Numbered from the stretch's first letter, positions 43,190 to 52,101 are shown. The stretch: DNA of 60,389 nt from Alcanivorax nanhaiticus (GCF_000756665.1 NZ_ARXV01000020.1:1-60389); one strand, 5' to 3'. Numbers and translations are program-made. The notes: a model not told the origin generated them from the sequence alone.

Positions 43190-44059
43190 ATGATAGACAC
43201 GCCGACCCTCACCGCCTTTATGGCCGTCGCCGAAACCGGCTCTTTCTCTGCCGCTGCAGAACGCCTGTATATCACTCAACCGGCTATCAGCAAGCGCATC
43301 GCCCTACTCGAGCAACAACTGGATGCCAGACTGTTTGACCGGGTTGGACGACAGATCAAGCTCACCGAAGCGGGCAGCGCCCTGCTACCTCGCGCCCGGC
43401 AAGTACTGATGGATGTGGAAGACATGGCGCGTGCAATCCATGATCTGTCCGGCGAGGTATCCGGCAAGCTACGCATTGGCACCAGCCACCATATCGGTTT
43501 GCACCGGCTACCCCCAGTGCTACGGCAGTTCTCGCGGGACTACCCCAAGGTCACGCTCGATATCCATTTCATTGATTCAGAAGAAGCCTGGGAAGGCGTG
43601 CTGCACGGGGAACTGGAAATGGGCGTGGTCACCCTGCCCCCGCAACCGGATGATCGTCTGCACAGCGAGGTTATCTGGCAGGATCCGCTGGTCTTTATGT
43701 GCGCGCCAGAACATCCTCTGGCCAAACAGGAGAATCTGACCCTGGAGGCACTTACCGGCCACAGTGCCATTCTCCCTTCACCGGTCACCTTTACTCGTGG
43801 CATCGTTGAAAGGCTGTTTGACGAGCATAACCTGAAGCTCGACATCGCCATGTCGACCAACTACCTGGAAACCATCCACATGATGGTGTCTATCGGGCTT
43901 GGCTGGAGTGTACTGCCGGCCACCATGGTGGACAGCGGCGTTGTTCAACTTCCGGTGGATGCGCCGCTGCCGGAAAGGCAACTCGGCGTTGTCACCCACC
44001 CAGCGCGCAGCCAGTCAAATGCCGCCCAGGCGTTCTTGCGCGCATTACTTCAATCCTGA
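43190..44059 (+). CDS. LysR-family transcriptional regulator
   Basis: A 289-residue LysR-type regulator. The N-terminal winged helix-turn-helix is clear (LTAFMAVAETGSFSAAAERL and YITQPAISKRIALLEQQL, residues 7-46), followed by a linker helix and the periplasmic-binding-like effector domain (SGKLRIGTSHHIGLHRLPPV onward). It is divergent from leuC across 171 bp, so regulation of leuCDB is the simplest guess. The effector could be 2-isopropylmalate, as for other LysR regulators of leu genes. It ends near a hairpin shared with the MFS gene. Confidence 0.95.
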   Translation: MIDTPTLTAFMAVAETGSFSAAAERLYITQPAISKRIALLEQQLDARLFDRVGRQIKLTEAGSALLPRARQVLMDVEDMARAIHDLSGEVSGKLRIGTSHHIGLHRLPPVLRQFSRDYPKVTLDIHFIDSEEAWEGVLHGELEMGVVTLPPQPDDRLHSEVIWQDPLVFMCAPEHPLAKQENLTLEALTGHSAILPSPVTFTRGIVERLFDEHNLKLDIAMSTNYLETIHMMVSIGLGWSVLPATMVDSGVVQLPVDAPLPERQLGVVTHPARSQSNAAQAFLRALLQS

Positions 44060-44077
44060 TTTTCTCCGGACAGAAAA

Positions 44078-44097
44078 CAGCCCGCTTTCGCGGGCTG
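44078..44097 (-). terminator. Terminator hairpin between lysR and MFS genes
   Basis: CAGCCCGC at 44078-44085, four-base loop, GCGGGCTG at 44090-44097. On the minus strand the stem is followed by TTTTCTG, so it mainly serves the MFS gene; it may also stop the convergent lysR message. Confidence 0.8.
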
Positions 44098-44131
44098 CAT
44101 ATCTGACAAAGCCGGCTCACCCCCTGACCAC

Positions 44132-45310
44132 TCAACGTGACCGGGTTACCCTGCCCATCACCATGATCGTCGCGGACAATAATGCCACTGCTGCAGCCGC
44201 CAAAAACAGACGCTCCCCCCAGTATGGCCACAGCACACCCGACAAGGCAGCACCCGCCGCCCACCCAGCCCCGAAGCCGAGACTGGAATACAGAGCTTGC
44301 CCCTGGCCTGCCAGCCGCTCCCCAAACTGACGATGAACCCAGGCAATACTGGCCGCATGAAAGCTGCCAAAGGTGGCGGCATGAAGACACTGGGCCAACA
44401 GCAGCCAATGCAGCGAATCCCCACACAAACCGATGATCAGCCAGCGAAGGGAGGCCAGCAGAAGACTGCCGGTCAGAATCCAGGGCAAGGAAAAACGCCG
44501 CATCAACTGGTGCATAACCAGAAACAACCCTACTTCAGCAAGCACCCCCAATGCCCACAGGCCGCCGGTCACCAGCTTGCTGAAGCCCATCTCCTCAAGA
44601 TGAATGCTGTAAAAGGTGTAATAGGGCCCATGGGACATCTGCATCAGGAACGATGCCAACAGAAACAGACACACTTCGCGCCGAACCAGCGTAGCCAGCA
44701 AAGAAGGAGGGGCCGACTCCTCATGATTTTCCACCGACTTACCCGCTGGCAAAGTCAGGGTTCCTATCCACAACAGCCACAACAACCCGCTCAGTACCCA
44801 GGGCAGCAACCCTGTTCCCATCCGGTCCAGAACCTCGCCCAACAACAGCACCGAGATGATAAAGCCCACTGATCCCCACAGCCGCACATGACTGTAACGA
44901 TGGGCCTGCTTCCCCAGCGACTGCAGGGTAAGCACCTCAAACTGTGCCAGCACCGCATTCCAGAAAAAGCTGAACGCAATCAGCAGGAACGCCATGTTCC
45001 AGAAGGTATCGATCCAGAACACCGGCAGGAAAGCCAATGCTGCCATCAGGTTGCCAGCACGGATAATGCGCAGGCGTTGACCACTCCGGTCTGCCAGCCA
45101 CCCCCATAAGTTAGGGGCACCCACTTTCGTCAACTGAGGAATGGCCATCAGCGCGCCAATGGCCGCTGCGCTAAAGCCAAGATCTTTCAGATACAGGGAC
45201 CAGTAAGGCACCAAGGTGCCCAGCAGCCCGAAATAGAAGAAGTAAAACCCGGAGAGTCGCCAGTAGTAGGGTAAAGGCGACGCCCTCTCAGTGAGAGGGC
45301 GCTCGGTCAC
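44132..45310 (-). CDS. MFS transporter, HcaT/YcaD-like
   Basis: A 392-residue major facilitator with about 12 membrane helices, of the MFS_1-like type (3-phenylpropionate transporter HcaT group). The N-terminus PYYWRLSGFYFFYFGLLGTL and the loop motif GWLADRSGQRLRI between helices 2 and 3 are characteristic. The substrate is not evident. The ATG at 45310 overlaps the aroC stop by four bases, so it is translationally coupled to aroC. Confidence 0.9.
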   Translation of the reverse strand: MTERPLTERASPLPYYWRLSGFYFFYFGLLGTLVPYWSLYLKDLGFSAAAIGALMAIPQLTKVGAPNLWGWLADRSGQRLRIIRAGNLMAALAFLPVFWIDTFWNMAFLLIAFSFFWNAVLAQFEVLTLQSLGKQAHRYSHVRLWGSVGFIISVLLLGEVLDRMGTGLLPWVLSGLLWLLWIGTLTLPAGKSVENHEESAPPSLLATLVRREVCLFLLASFLMQMSHGPYYTFYSIHLEEMGFSKLVTGGLWALGVLAEVGLFLVMHQLMRRFSLPWILTGSLLLASLRWLIIGLCGDSLHWLLLAQCLHAATFGSFHAASIAWVHRQFGERLAGQGQALYSSLGFGAGWAAGAALSGVLWPYWGERLFLAAAAVALLSATIMVMGRVTRSR

Positions 45311-46404
45311 GCCTGCCCCGGAATCGGCGGGAAGGGAACCTCAACATCGGCATTCTGGCCACGATGGCGCAGATAATGATCCATCAACACCAGTGCCAGC
45401 ATGGCTTCGGCAATCGGTGTTGCACGCACACCAACACAAGGATCATGACGGCCCTTGGTCACCACCTCGGAAAGCTCACCTTGCAGATTGATGCTCTTGC
45501 CAGGAATCAGGATGCTGGAGGTAGGCTTGAGCGCCATGGCCACCCGAATCGGTTGGCCGGAACTGATACCCCCCAGCACACCGCCAGAGTGATTGCTGAG
45601 GAAACCGTCCGGCGTCATTTCATCACGATGCTGCTCACCGCGCTGATTCACCACCTCGAAACCGTCTCCCACTTCCACCCCTTTAACCGCATTGATGGAC
45701 ATCATGGCCTTGGCCAGATCCGCATCAATACGGTCAAACACGGGCTCACCCCATCCCGGCGGTACTCCTTCGGCAAACACTTCCACGCGTGCGCCAATGG
45801 AGGAACCATCCTTGCGCAGAGCATTGATCAGACTTTCCAGCGCTTCAACCTTGCCTGCGTCCGGGAAAAAGAACGGGTTACTGTTCACCACGGACCAATC
45901 AAATTGCTCGGCCTTCACCGGACCAATCTGGGTGCAACCGCCGTAAATCCTGATTCCGAGCCTGCTTTCCAGGAATTTACGGGCGATGGCACCGGCCGCC
46001 ACACGCATGGCCGTTTCCCGCGCAGAGGAGCGGCCACCGCCACGGTAATCACGGAAACCATACTTCTGGGTATAGGTATAATCGGCATGACCAGGGCGGA
46101 AAGTACCGGCGATATTGGAATAGTCCTTGGACTTCTGATCGGTATTCTCGATCAGCAAGCCGATAGAGGTGCCCGTGGTCTTCCCCTCGAACACCCCGGA
46201 CAGAATCTTCACCTGATCCGGTTCCCGGCGCTGGGTGGTGTATTTGCTGGTGCCAGGCTTGCGGCGATCCAGCTCCACCTGCAGGTCTTCCTCACTGATT
46301 TCAAGGCCCGGAGGACACCCATCCACGATAGCCCCCAGGGCCAGACCGTGACTTTCACCAAAGGTAGTGATGCGAAAGCGCTCACCAAAACTGTTGCCGG
46401 ACAT
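45307..46404 (-). CDS. aroC: Chorismate synthase
   Basis: AroC forms chorismate from EPSP, the last shared step of aromatic amino acid synthesis, using reduced FMN. The 365-residue protein has MSGNSFGERFRITTFGESHG at the start and the three family signatures, including the conserved GGRSSARETAMRVAAGA and SGGVLGGISSGQPI segments. The ATG at 46404 is preferred to 46416. It follows prmB by 50 bp. Confidence 0.98.
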   Translation of the reverse strand: MSGNSFGERFRITTFGESHGLALGAIVDGCPPGLEISEEDLQVELDRRKPGTSKYTTQRREPDQVKILSGVFEGKTTGTSIGLLIENTDQKSKDYSNIAGTFRPGHADYTYTQKYGFRDYRGGGRSSARETAMRVAAGAIARKFLESRLGIRIYGGCTQIGPVKAEQFDWSVVNSNPFFFPDAGKVEALESLINALRKDGSSIGARVEVFAEGVPPGWGEPVFDRIDADLAKAMMSINAVKGVEVGDGFEVVNQRGEQHRDEMTPDGFLSNHSGGVLGGISSGQPIRVAMALKPTSSILIPGKSINLQGELSEVVTKGRHDPCVGVRATPIAEAMLALVLMDHYLRHRGQNADVEVPFPPIPGQA

Positions 46405-46454
46405 GCGACTCCTCAACCGGTCAGGCGACCGTGTCTACTCGACGATTCTCAAAC

Positions 46455-47381
46455 TTAAAACGCGCTGCGGTATTCTAGCAGCTGTTGGCGGGTAAGCATG
46501 AACACACCATGCCCTCCCCGCTCAAATTCAAACCAGAAGAACGGCACTTCAGGCCATTCCGCCATCATCGCTTCCATGCTGTTACCCACTTCCACGATTA
46601 ATACACCCTGCTCACTCAGGTGGTCCGGCGCGTCCCGCAACAGGCGACGGGTAAAGTCCAGACCATCATCACCTGAGGCCAGCGCCAATTCCGGCTCGTG
46701 CCGGTATTCGTCAGGAAGGCCAGCCATATCCATCGCATCCACATAGGGAGGATTGGACACGATCAGGTCATAAGGGCCATTCACCGACGCCAGACCATCA
46801 GACAGCAATGCCTGCACCTGCCCTTCTGCGCCATGCCGGGCAATATTTTCCGAGAATACCGCCAGCGCATCCTCACTGATATCACTGCCATCAACGCGAG
46901 CATGTTCAAACGCGTAGGCACAAGCGATAGCGATACAACCACTCCCGGTACAAAGATCCAGCACCGCATTGACCTGTTCAGGATCCACCCAGGGCGTAAA
47001 GGACTGTTCGATCAACTCGGCCAGAGGAGAGCGGGGAATCAACACCCGCTCATCGACCTTGAACGGCAACCCGCAAAACCAGGCTTCACCGGTGAGATAA
47101 GGCACCGGGACACGATCATTGATACGTCGCATCAATAGATCCACAAACGCCTCTGTCTCGCTGGGCAACAGGCGCGCATCAAGGATACGGGGGTCACTGT
47201 TCATTGGCAGGGCCAGCACGTGCATCAGCAGCGCCAGCGCCTCATCCCAGGGATCATCACTGCCATGGCCAAAGAAAACCTGCCCGGCACGCAGGCGAGA
47301 CTCGCCAAAACGCAGGCAATCACGCAGGGTTTTCAGCGACGTTACAGCTTCATTCTTCAAGGCCGCAGTGATCAAGGCCAT
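46455..47381 (-). CDS. prmB: Ribosomal protein L3 glutamine methyltransferase
   Basis: PrmB N5-methylates Gln150 of ribosomal protein L3. The 308-residue protein has SAM motif I in AVLDLCTGSGCIAIACA, and the substrate glutamine-binding NPPY in DLIVSNPPYVDAMDM. The N-terminal helical domain is present (LKTLRDCLRFGESRL). The ATG at 47381 has GGAG upstream and fits; the 24-residue extension to 47453 is not domain-like. PrmC is the alternative, but length and the segment YRHEPELALASGDDGLDF, with the prmB-aroC neighbourhood, favour PrmB. Confidence 0.93.
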   Translation of the reverse strand: MALITAALKNEAVTSLKTLRDCLRFGESRLRAGQVFFGHGSDDPWDEALALLMHVLALPMNSDPRILDARLLPSETEAFVDLLMRRINDRVPVPYLTGEAWFCGLPFKVDERVLIPRSPLAELIEQSFTPWVDPEQVNAVLDLCTGSGCIAIACAYAFEHARVDGSDISEDALAVFSENIARHGAEGQVQALLSDGLASVNGPYDLIVSNPPYVDAMDMAGLPDEYRHEPELALASGDDGLDFTRRLLRDAPDHLSEQGVLIVEVGNSMEAMMAEWPEVPFFWFEFERGGHGVFMLTRQQLLEYRSAF

Positions 47382-47471
47382 TCTCCATTTAAAAAAACAC
47401 CGGTCAGCGGCGCTGAAGATTAGCACAAAATCCTGTATAAGAGTCTGTCCCAACGCTTAACGGGGTGCTTC

Positions 47472-47855
47472 ATGAGCGCTGCAGTCAAGGTATACCAGGA
47501 AGACGGCTTCACCATGGTCGATATCAAGAATGGCACTATGGTGGATATGGCTCTGGAGCTGTCTATCTATCGCCAGCGCCATACGCTGTTTGGCCAACAC
47601 CATCAGGAAAAACAACTGGCAATCTATTTTGGCCGTATTGAAGGGCTGGATTTCGGCGCCTCCCGCTATGCCTGCGGAGCTGATTTTGCCTCTATTACGG
47701 AAGCCAAGGTGCTGGTGCTAGAGAGCGCGCTGAATCGCACCTATGCAAACATGATGCTGCAAATGAACAAGCCGGCCTTCCCGGTCTACACCTGTACCAG
47801 CATCAAACTGGCACGCGCCCTGCTCCGTGAAAAGCACCCAAGGGCCTCGGTATGA
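47472..47855 (+). CDS. Hypothetical protein, 127 aa
   Basis: A small soluble protein I do not recognise. It has a mixed alpha/beta look (FTMVDIKNGTMVDMALELSI, KQLAIYFGRIEGLDFGASRY, AKVLVLESALNRTYANMML) and no signal peptide or membrane segment. It overlaps the EVE-domain gene by four bases (ATGA), so the two are translated together. It diverges from prmB across 90 bp. Confidence 0.75.
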   Translation: MSAAVKVYQEDGFTMVDIKNGTMVDMALELSIYRQRHTLFGQHHQEKQLAIYFGRIEGLDFGASRYACGADFASITEAKVLVLESALNRTYANMMLQMNKPAFPVYTCTSIKLARALLREKHPRASV

Positions 47856-48334
47856 GCAAAGCAACCTGGCTGCTAAAAACAGAGCCCGACGTATTCAGCA
47901 TTCATGATCTTGAAGGCGCAGCAAATCAGACCGCTGGCTGGGATGGTGTGCGCAATTACCAGGCCCGCAACCGACTTCGTGACGAGATTCAGGAAGGTGA
48001 CCGGGTACTCATTTACCATTCCAGCTGTGCCAAACCTGCCATTGTTGGCGAAGCCATTGTTACTCGCGCGGCCTACCCTGACCCAACCCAATTCCTGCCG
48101 GAACACCCGGCTTATGATGCCCGCAGCAGCCGCGAGGCTCCACGCTGGTACCAGATTGACGTCCGCTTTGTGAGGCATTACAGCAACCCTGTCACCCTTT
48201 CACAGCTAAAACAGGATGCCGAATTTGCCGACATGGAACTGGTTGTTCGACCCCGACTCTCTGTCCAGAAAGTCTCCGAAAGGCAGTACACGCTAGTCCT
48301 TTCCCTGTGCCAGCCTATGGATGTTTCTGCATAG
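47852..48334 (+). CDS. EVE domain-containing protein
   Basis: A 160-residue EVE-domain protein, related to the PUA and YTH folds and to human thymocyte nuclear protein 1. EVE domains bind modified bases in DNA or RNA; the bacterial role is unsettled. Family features visible: WLLKTEPDVFSIHDLE at the N-terminus, GWDGVRNYQARNRLRDEI, GDRVLIYHSSCAKPAIVGEA, and the C-terminal LVVRPRLSVQKVSERQY. It is in an operon with the unknown 127-residue gene. Confidence 0.93.
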   Translation: MSKATWLLKTEPDVFSIHDLEGAANQTAGWDGVRNYQARNRLRDEIQEGDRVLIYHSSCAKPAIVGEAIVTRAAYPDPTQFLPEHPAYDARSSREAPRWYQIDVRFVRHYSNPVTLSQLKQDAEFADMELVVRPRLSVQKVSERQYTLVLSLCQPMDVSA

Positions 48335-48342
48335 TGCATTGT

Positions 48343-48366
48343 GTGCACCAAAAATATTTGGTGCAC
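48343..48366. promoter_or_regulatory. NtrC-like inverted repeat upstream of amt
   Basis: GTGCACCAAA at 48343-48352 and its exact complement TTTGGTGCAC at 48357-48366, with a 4-base spacer. The half-sites TGCACC and GGTGCA are those of NtrC, but they are 10 bases apart here rather than the 5 of the enteric consensus. The centre is about 103 bp ahead of the predicted sigma-54 start, a typical enhancer distance. Confidence 0.55.
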
Positions 48367-48431
48367 CAACTGCGAGCACTGGCTAGTAATAAAGAACTAA
48401 GATCTTCAACAAAACCCAGCATTCTGAGCCT

Positions 48432-48447
48432 TGGCATAACCGTTGCA
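48432..48447 (+). promoter_or_regulatory. Sigma-54 (-24/-12) promoter of amt
   Basis: TGGCATAACCGTTGCA has the GG (48433-48434) and GC (48445-48446) dinucleotides with exactly 10 bases between them and matches the consensus TGGCAY-n5-TTGCA. Expected transcription start is near 48458, 30 bp before the ammonium transporter ATG. With the NtrC-like dyad upstream this implies nitrogen control. Confidence 0.75.
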
Positions 48448-48487
48448 GTAGCCCTCTCGTCCTTCCAGAAACGAATTGGGTTCACAC

Positions 48488-49783
48488 ATGAAACTGCGCT
48501 GCAGATCTACCCTTGCCTTGCTCGCCATTCCGGGCTTTGCCCAAGCCGATACGTTGACTGCGACCGATACCGTATGGATCGCGATTGCTGCGGCACTGGT
48601 GTTCTTCATGCAGGCCGGCTTCGCCCTGCTGGAAAGCGGCCTGAGTCGCGCGAAGAATGCCCTGAATGTGGTCATGAAAAATTACATGGATCTCTGTGTC
48701 GGCACACTGGTTTTCTGGGCCGTGGGCTTCGGCCTGATGTTTGGCAGCAACCCTTCCGGCTGGTTTGGCGAAGACCAATTCCTGCTTGACCAGGCTGATC
48801 ACAGCACCTGGGCCATGCTGATGTTCCAGATCATGTTTGCCGCCACCGCCGCTACCATCGCGTCCGGCGCAATGGCAGAACGCACGCGTTATGCGGGTTA
48901 CCTGTGCGGTGCCATCCTTATTACCGGCGTTATCTACCCGCTTTACGGCAGCTGGGCATGGAACAGCAATGGTTGGCTCGCCCAACTTGGCTTTATCGAT
49001 TTCGCTGGCTCTACGGTGGTCCACAGCATCGGTGGCTGGTGCGCACTGGCTGGCATCATGGTGGTTGGCCCACGCCTGGGGCGATTCGACAAGCAAGGGA
49101 AACCGCGGGCCATCCCAGGCCACAATCTGTCCTACGTGGCACTGGGCGGATTTATCCTCTGGTTCGGCTGGTTCGGCTTTAACGGCGGCTCCACCCTTTC
49201 AGCCAGTGTCGATATCGCCAAGGTGAACCTCAATACCCAGCTGGCTGCAGCAGCTGGCGCCGTCGGCAGCACCCTGCTTCGGCTGATGAGACGCCGTGCC
49301 GTGCTGCTCACCGAAACGGTTAATGGCAGCCTGGCCGGTCTGGTTGCTGTCACCGCAGGCTGCGCAGTCATGTCCCCGGCCTTTGCTGTCCTGACCGGGC
49401 TGATCGCCGGGGCCCTGGCCGCCGGGGGAGCGCGCTTGTTATTGGCCTTGCGTCTGGATGACGTTGTCGGTGCAGTCCCCGTACACGCCTTTGCTGGTGC
49501 TTGGGGCACGCTGGCCGCGGGACTCTTCTTTGAAGGCGATCTGTTCAACCCGGAACGCATCACCGTGCAACTGCTAGGTATCGTTGTTGCGTTTTGCTGG
49601 GCATTCTTCACTGCATTGATCATGTATCTGGGCGTGGCCATTTTCGCCGGACTCCGTGCACCGGCCATTCATGAACAGCGCGGCCTGGACCTGAGTGAGC
49701 ATGATGAAACCGGCTACCCCGAGTTCCCCCAGAACAGCCTCTATAACGCTGAAATGACCAGTCAGGCGGAGGCGCGTCAATGA
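48488..49783 (+). CDS. amt: Ammonium transporter
   Basis: An Amt/Mep/Rh-family ammonium channel, 431 residues, with a signal peptide-like N-terminus (MKLRCRSTLALLAIPGFAQA) and about 11 membrane helices. The pore histidine pair is His179 (FAGSTVVHSIGGWCALAG) and His333 (AVPVHAFAGAWGTLAAG). The C-terminal cytoplasmic tail contains the conserved GLDLSEHDETGYPEF. No glnK lies next to it, unlike most amtB loci; instead an unknown gene overlaps its stop. Nitrogen control is suggested by the sigma-54 promoter. The start at 48488 puts the signal sequence first; 48476 is also open. Confidence 0.95.
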   Translation: MKLRCRSTLALLAIPGFAQADTLTATDTVWIAIAAALVFFMQAGFALLESGLSRAKNALNVVMKNYMDLCVGTLVFWAVGFGLMFGSNPSGWFGEDQFLLDQADHSTWAMLMFQIMFAATAATIASGAMAERTRYAGYLCGAILITGVIYPLYGSWAWNSNGWLAQLGFIDFAGSTVVHSIGGWCALAGIMVVGPRLGRFDKQGKPRAIPGHNLSYVALGGFILWFGWFGFNGGSTLSASVDIAKVNLNTQLAAAAGAVGSTLLRLMRRRAVLLTETVNGSLAGLVAVTAGCAVMSPAFAVLTGLIAGALAAGGARLLLALRLDDVVGAVPVHAFAGAWGTLAAGLFFEGDLFNPERITVQLLGIVVAFCWAFFTALIMYLGVAIFAGLRAPAIHEQRGLDLSEHDETGYPEFPQNSLYNAEMTSQAEARQ

Positions 49784-50397
49784 GCCAGGAACTCCAGCGT
49801 CGCCGCAGAGCTATCGTTACCGGCCTCACACCGTATATGAACGAGGCCGTGCTGATGGAGGCCATCAGTCACTGGCAGCAGCATTACTCTGAACGTCCCC
49901 GCTACTCACTGCAGGGTTACGTCAGTGACCTGTGCAAGCTGTTTGACCTGGGCGAAAGGCGCCACCACATTCATATGAGTCTGGTACAGGCCATGTCCAT
50001 GTCCGAGCAGGAACTGGCCAGCGATCCCCTCTCGGCAAACCACAGCCACGCAGAGCAGAGTCATCCTTACACTGCCTCCCTGCAAAGGCTCCTTGAATGT
50101 CTGTGGGAAAACCTGGCTCCCGCTGTTGCCTCCCAGCTGAGGCTGGATATGATCGCCATGTTGCGCGGCCGCGCCATCACTCCAGAAACAAGACTGACCA
50201 TGGAACACTGGCTGCAGTCCCCTGGCAGAACGCTGGGAGGACTGCCTCTGGAGGTATTACGTCAGCAATTGAATAATGCCTATGTACTGTTATGTGAGCG
50301 GCTGGGCCCGGTTGACGCAGATACACATTTGAAAAACGCTTATAACATGGCTCGCCGTCAACCAGGCATGGAGTCTGCACTCAAAAAGCTGATGTGA
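49780..50397 (+). CDS. Hypothetical protein coupled to amt, 205 aa
   Basis: No recognised domain. The protein is soluble, mostly helical and basic at the start (MSQELQRRRRAIVTGLTPYM). It has SQLRLDMIAMLRGRAITPET in the middle and LNNAYVLLCERLGPVDADTH near the C-terminus. Histidines are frequent (residues around HHIHMSL and HSHAEQSH). Its ATG overlaps the amt stop (ATGA), so translation is coupled and the product should be made with the transporter. It takes the place where glnK might be expected but has no P-II T-loop or fold signature. A helical regulator or partner of Amt is a guess only. Confidence 0.72.
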   Translation: MSQELQRRRRAIVTGLTPYMNEAVLMEAISHWQQHYSERPRYSLQGYVSDLCKLFDLGERRHHIHMSLVQAMSMSEQELASDPLSANHSHAEQSHPYTASLQRLLECLWENLAPAVASQLRLDMIAMLRGRAITPETRLTMEHWLQSPGRTLGGLPLEVLRQQLNNAYVLLCERLGPVDADTHLKNAYNMARRQPGMESALKKLM

Positions 50398-50572
50398 AAT
50401 TGTCTCTTGGCCCACTGCCCCGGCAGCTCAGATAAGGTAGGCTGTCACGGATAACCGAATCATCCGGACATGTTCTCCATCACGGTCGTCATGCGGTAAG
50501 CACCACAGCCAGGACAGCATGATCGGGGCAGAATTTCCCTCATCAAGAATAAAGACAGGGACAGGGGTCGCC

Positions 50573-51895
50573 ATGAAGCTTCATCATCAGATTTTCCTCG
50601 CCATGCTGGCGGGTGCCGGCATCGGCGCCATCACTGGCGAACACAGCACGCTGTTTGGCGTGTCCGTGCTCGCCGGCTTTGATCTCGTCGGAAGCCTGTT
50701 CATCAATGCGTTGAAGATGCTGGTGGTTCCCCTGATCGTCACCGCTATTATTTCCGGCATGGTCGGTGTTGGCGGCGGGGATAATCTGGGCCGCATGGGA
50801 GTGAAAACCGTCTTTTTCTATATGAGCACATCGCTGGTGGCCATTCTTATCGGCTTGATGCTGGTCAATCTGCTGACCCCCGGCATTATTGATGGAGAAC
50901 CCGCCAGAAACCTTCTTGGACTATCGGCTGAAACCGATAATGTTCTGGCAAAAATTGAAGGACGCGGAGCCGGTGATTTCACCGAAATTCTACGCCAGAT
51001 GCTCCCCCCCAACCTGATTGCGGCAGCGGCCAACGGCCAGATGCTGGGCCTGATCGTGTTCGCACTGCTTTTTGGTTTTTATCTACGCACAGAGAAAGGC
51101 TCAGCAGGGGAAACCCTGCGGCAGATGATCGACGGGATCTATCAGGTGATGATCCGCATCACCATGCTGATCATCCGTTTCACCCCCATTGGGGTCTTCG
51201 CGTTGATTGCAGCGACAGTCACCCGTACAGGCATGGATGCCATCGAACCGCTGGCCTGGTTTTTCCTTACCGTGCTACTGGCACTGTTTGCTCATGCATT
51301 CGTGTTCATGCCTGCACTGATCCTGTTACTGGGCAAACGTTCGCCGATACGACACATTCAAGCCATGATGCCGGCATTGCTGACCGCGTTTTCCTCCGCC
51401 AGCTCGGCCGCCACCCTCCCTCTTACCATGGAATGTGTTCAGGATCGTGCCGGCGTGTCGCGCAAGACCAGCAGTTTTGTCCTGCCCCTGGGCGCCACCG
51501 TAAATATGGACGGTACCGCGCTGTATGAGTGTGTCGCGGCAATTTTTATTGCCCAAGCCTATGGCATGGATCTGTCATTCGGGATGCAATTCATGATTGT
51601 GGTGACCGCCCTGCTGACGTCGATCGGCGTTGCCAGCATTCCTGCAGCATCGCTGGTAGCGATCACCGTGATTCTGGCGGCCATTGGTTTGCCTGCGGAG
51701 GCTATCGGGCTGATTCTGGTCACCGACCGTATTCTGGATATGTGCAGAACCGCGGTAAACATCTGGGGGGATAGCGTGGTGACGGTACTGCTGGCGCGCA
51801 GTGAAGGTGAGGAACAGGTACTATCCCTGCCCGTAAATGAAATGGAAGCACGGGCAGCAGAGGCTGCCCGTGAACACCATCAAGCGGTAAACTGA
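50573..51895 (+). CDS. Dicarboxylate/amino acid:cation symporter
   Basis: A DAACS/GltP-family symporter, 440 residues, which takes up glutamate, aspartate or C4-dicarboxylates with Na+ or H+. The conserved re-entrant loop and substrate motifs are present: TAFSSASSAATLPLTMECVQ (serine-rich HP1), LGATVNMDGTALYECVAAIF (NMDGT) and VTDRILDMCRTAVNIWGD. The ATG at 50573 is chosen with AGGGG upstream; the longer frame to 50519 adds a non-homologous stretch. It converges on the 65-residue membrane gene, with a 16-bp overlap of coding ends. The substrate cannot be chosen. Confidence 0.95.
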   Translation: MKLHHQIFLAMLAGAGIGAITGEHSTLFGVSVLAGFDLVGSLFINALKMLVVPLIVTAIISGMVGVGGGDNLGRMGVKTVFFYMSTSLVAILIGLMLVNLLTPGIIDGEPARNLLGLSAETDNVLAKIEGRGAGDFTEILRQMLPPNLIAAAANGQMLGLIVFALLFGFYLRTEKGSAGETLRQMIDGIYQVMIRITMLIIRFTPIGVFALIAATVTRTGMDAIEPLAWFFLTVLLALFAHAFVFMPALILLLGKRSPIRHIQAMMPALLTAFSSASSAATLPLTMECVQDRAGVSRKTSSFVLPLGATVNMDGTALYECVAAIFIAQAYGMDLSFGMQFMIVVTALLTSIGVASIPAASLVAITVILAAIGLPAEAIGLILVTDRILDMCRTAVNIWGDSVVTVLLARSEGEEQVLSLPVNEMEARAAEAAREHHQAVN

Positions 51896-52077
51896 TCCAG
51901 ATCCTTTTTCAGGCCTACCGCGCTACTGCAAATGACCGGTACCATCATGGCAAAAGCCAACAGTGCGGAAAACAGGGTTTCGCTGCTCTGGGAAAGGCCC
52001 GATACCAGGACAATGGCACAGAATACCGCCGCGACCAGGGCAACAACATCTTTGAAAATCTGCATGTAAGACGCCAT
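51880..52077 (-). CDS. Small inner-membrane protein, 65 aa
   Basis: Two predicted membrane helices (VVALVAAVFCAIVLVSGL and LFSALLAFAMMVPVICSSAV), with a charged C-terminus LKKDLDQFTA. No recognised family. The ATG at 52077 has GGAG seven bases upstream; the frame extension to 52140 runs through the operator region and is rejected. It is divergent from the SDR-fold gene, and two 16-bp palindromes lie between them. Confidence 0.7.
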   Translation of the reverse strand: MASYMQIFKDVVALVAAVFCAIVLVSGLSQSSETLFSALLAFAMMVPVICSSAVGLKKDLDQFTA

Positions 52078-52101
52078 TGGAATGACTCCTTTCGTTAGGT
52101 T

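Noticed and set aside
48334..48348. GTGCA-n5-TGCAC repeat near the amt promoter as an NtrC site
   Set aside because: The half-sites are in the inverted order compared with NtrC (TGCAC-n5-GTGCA), so it is not counted as a second site.
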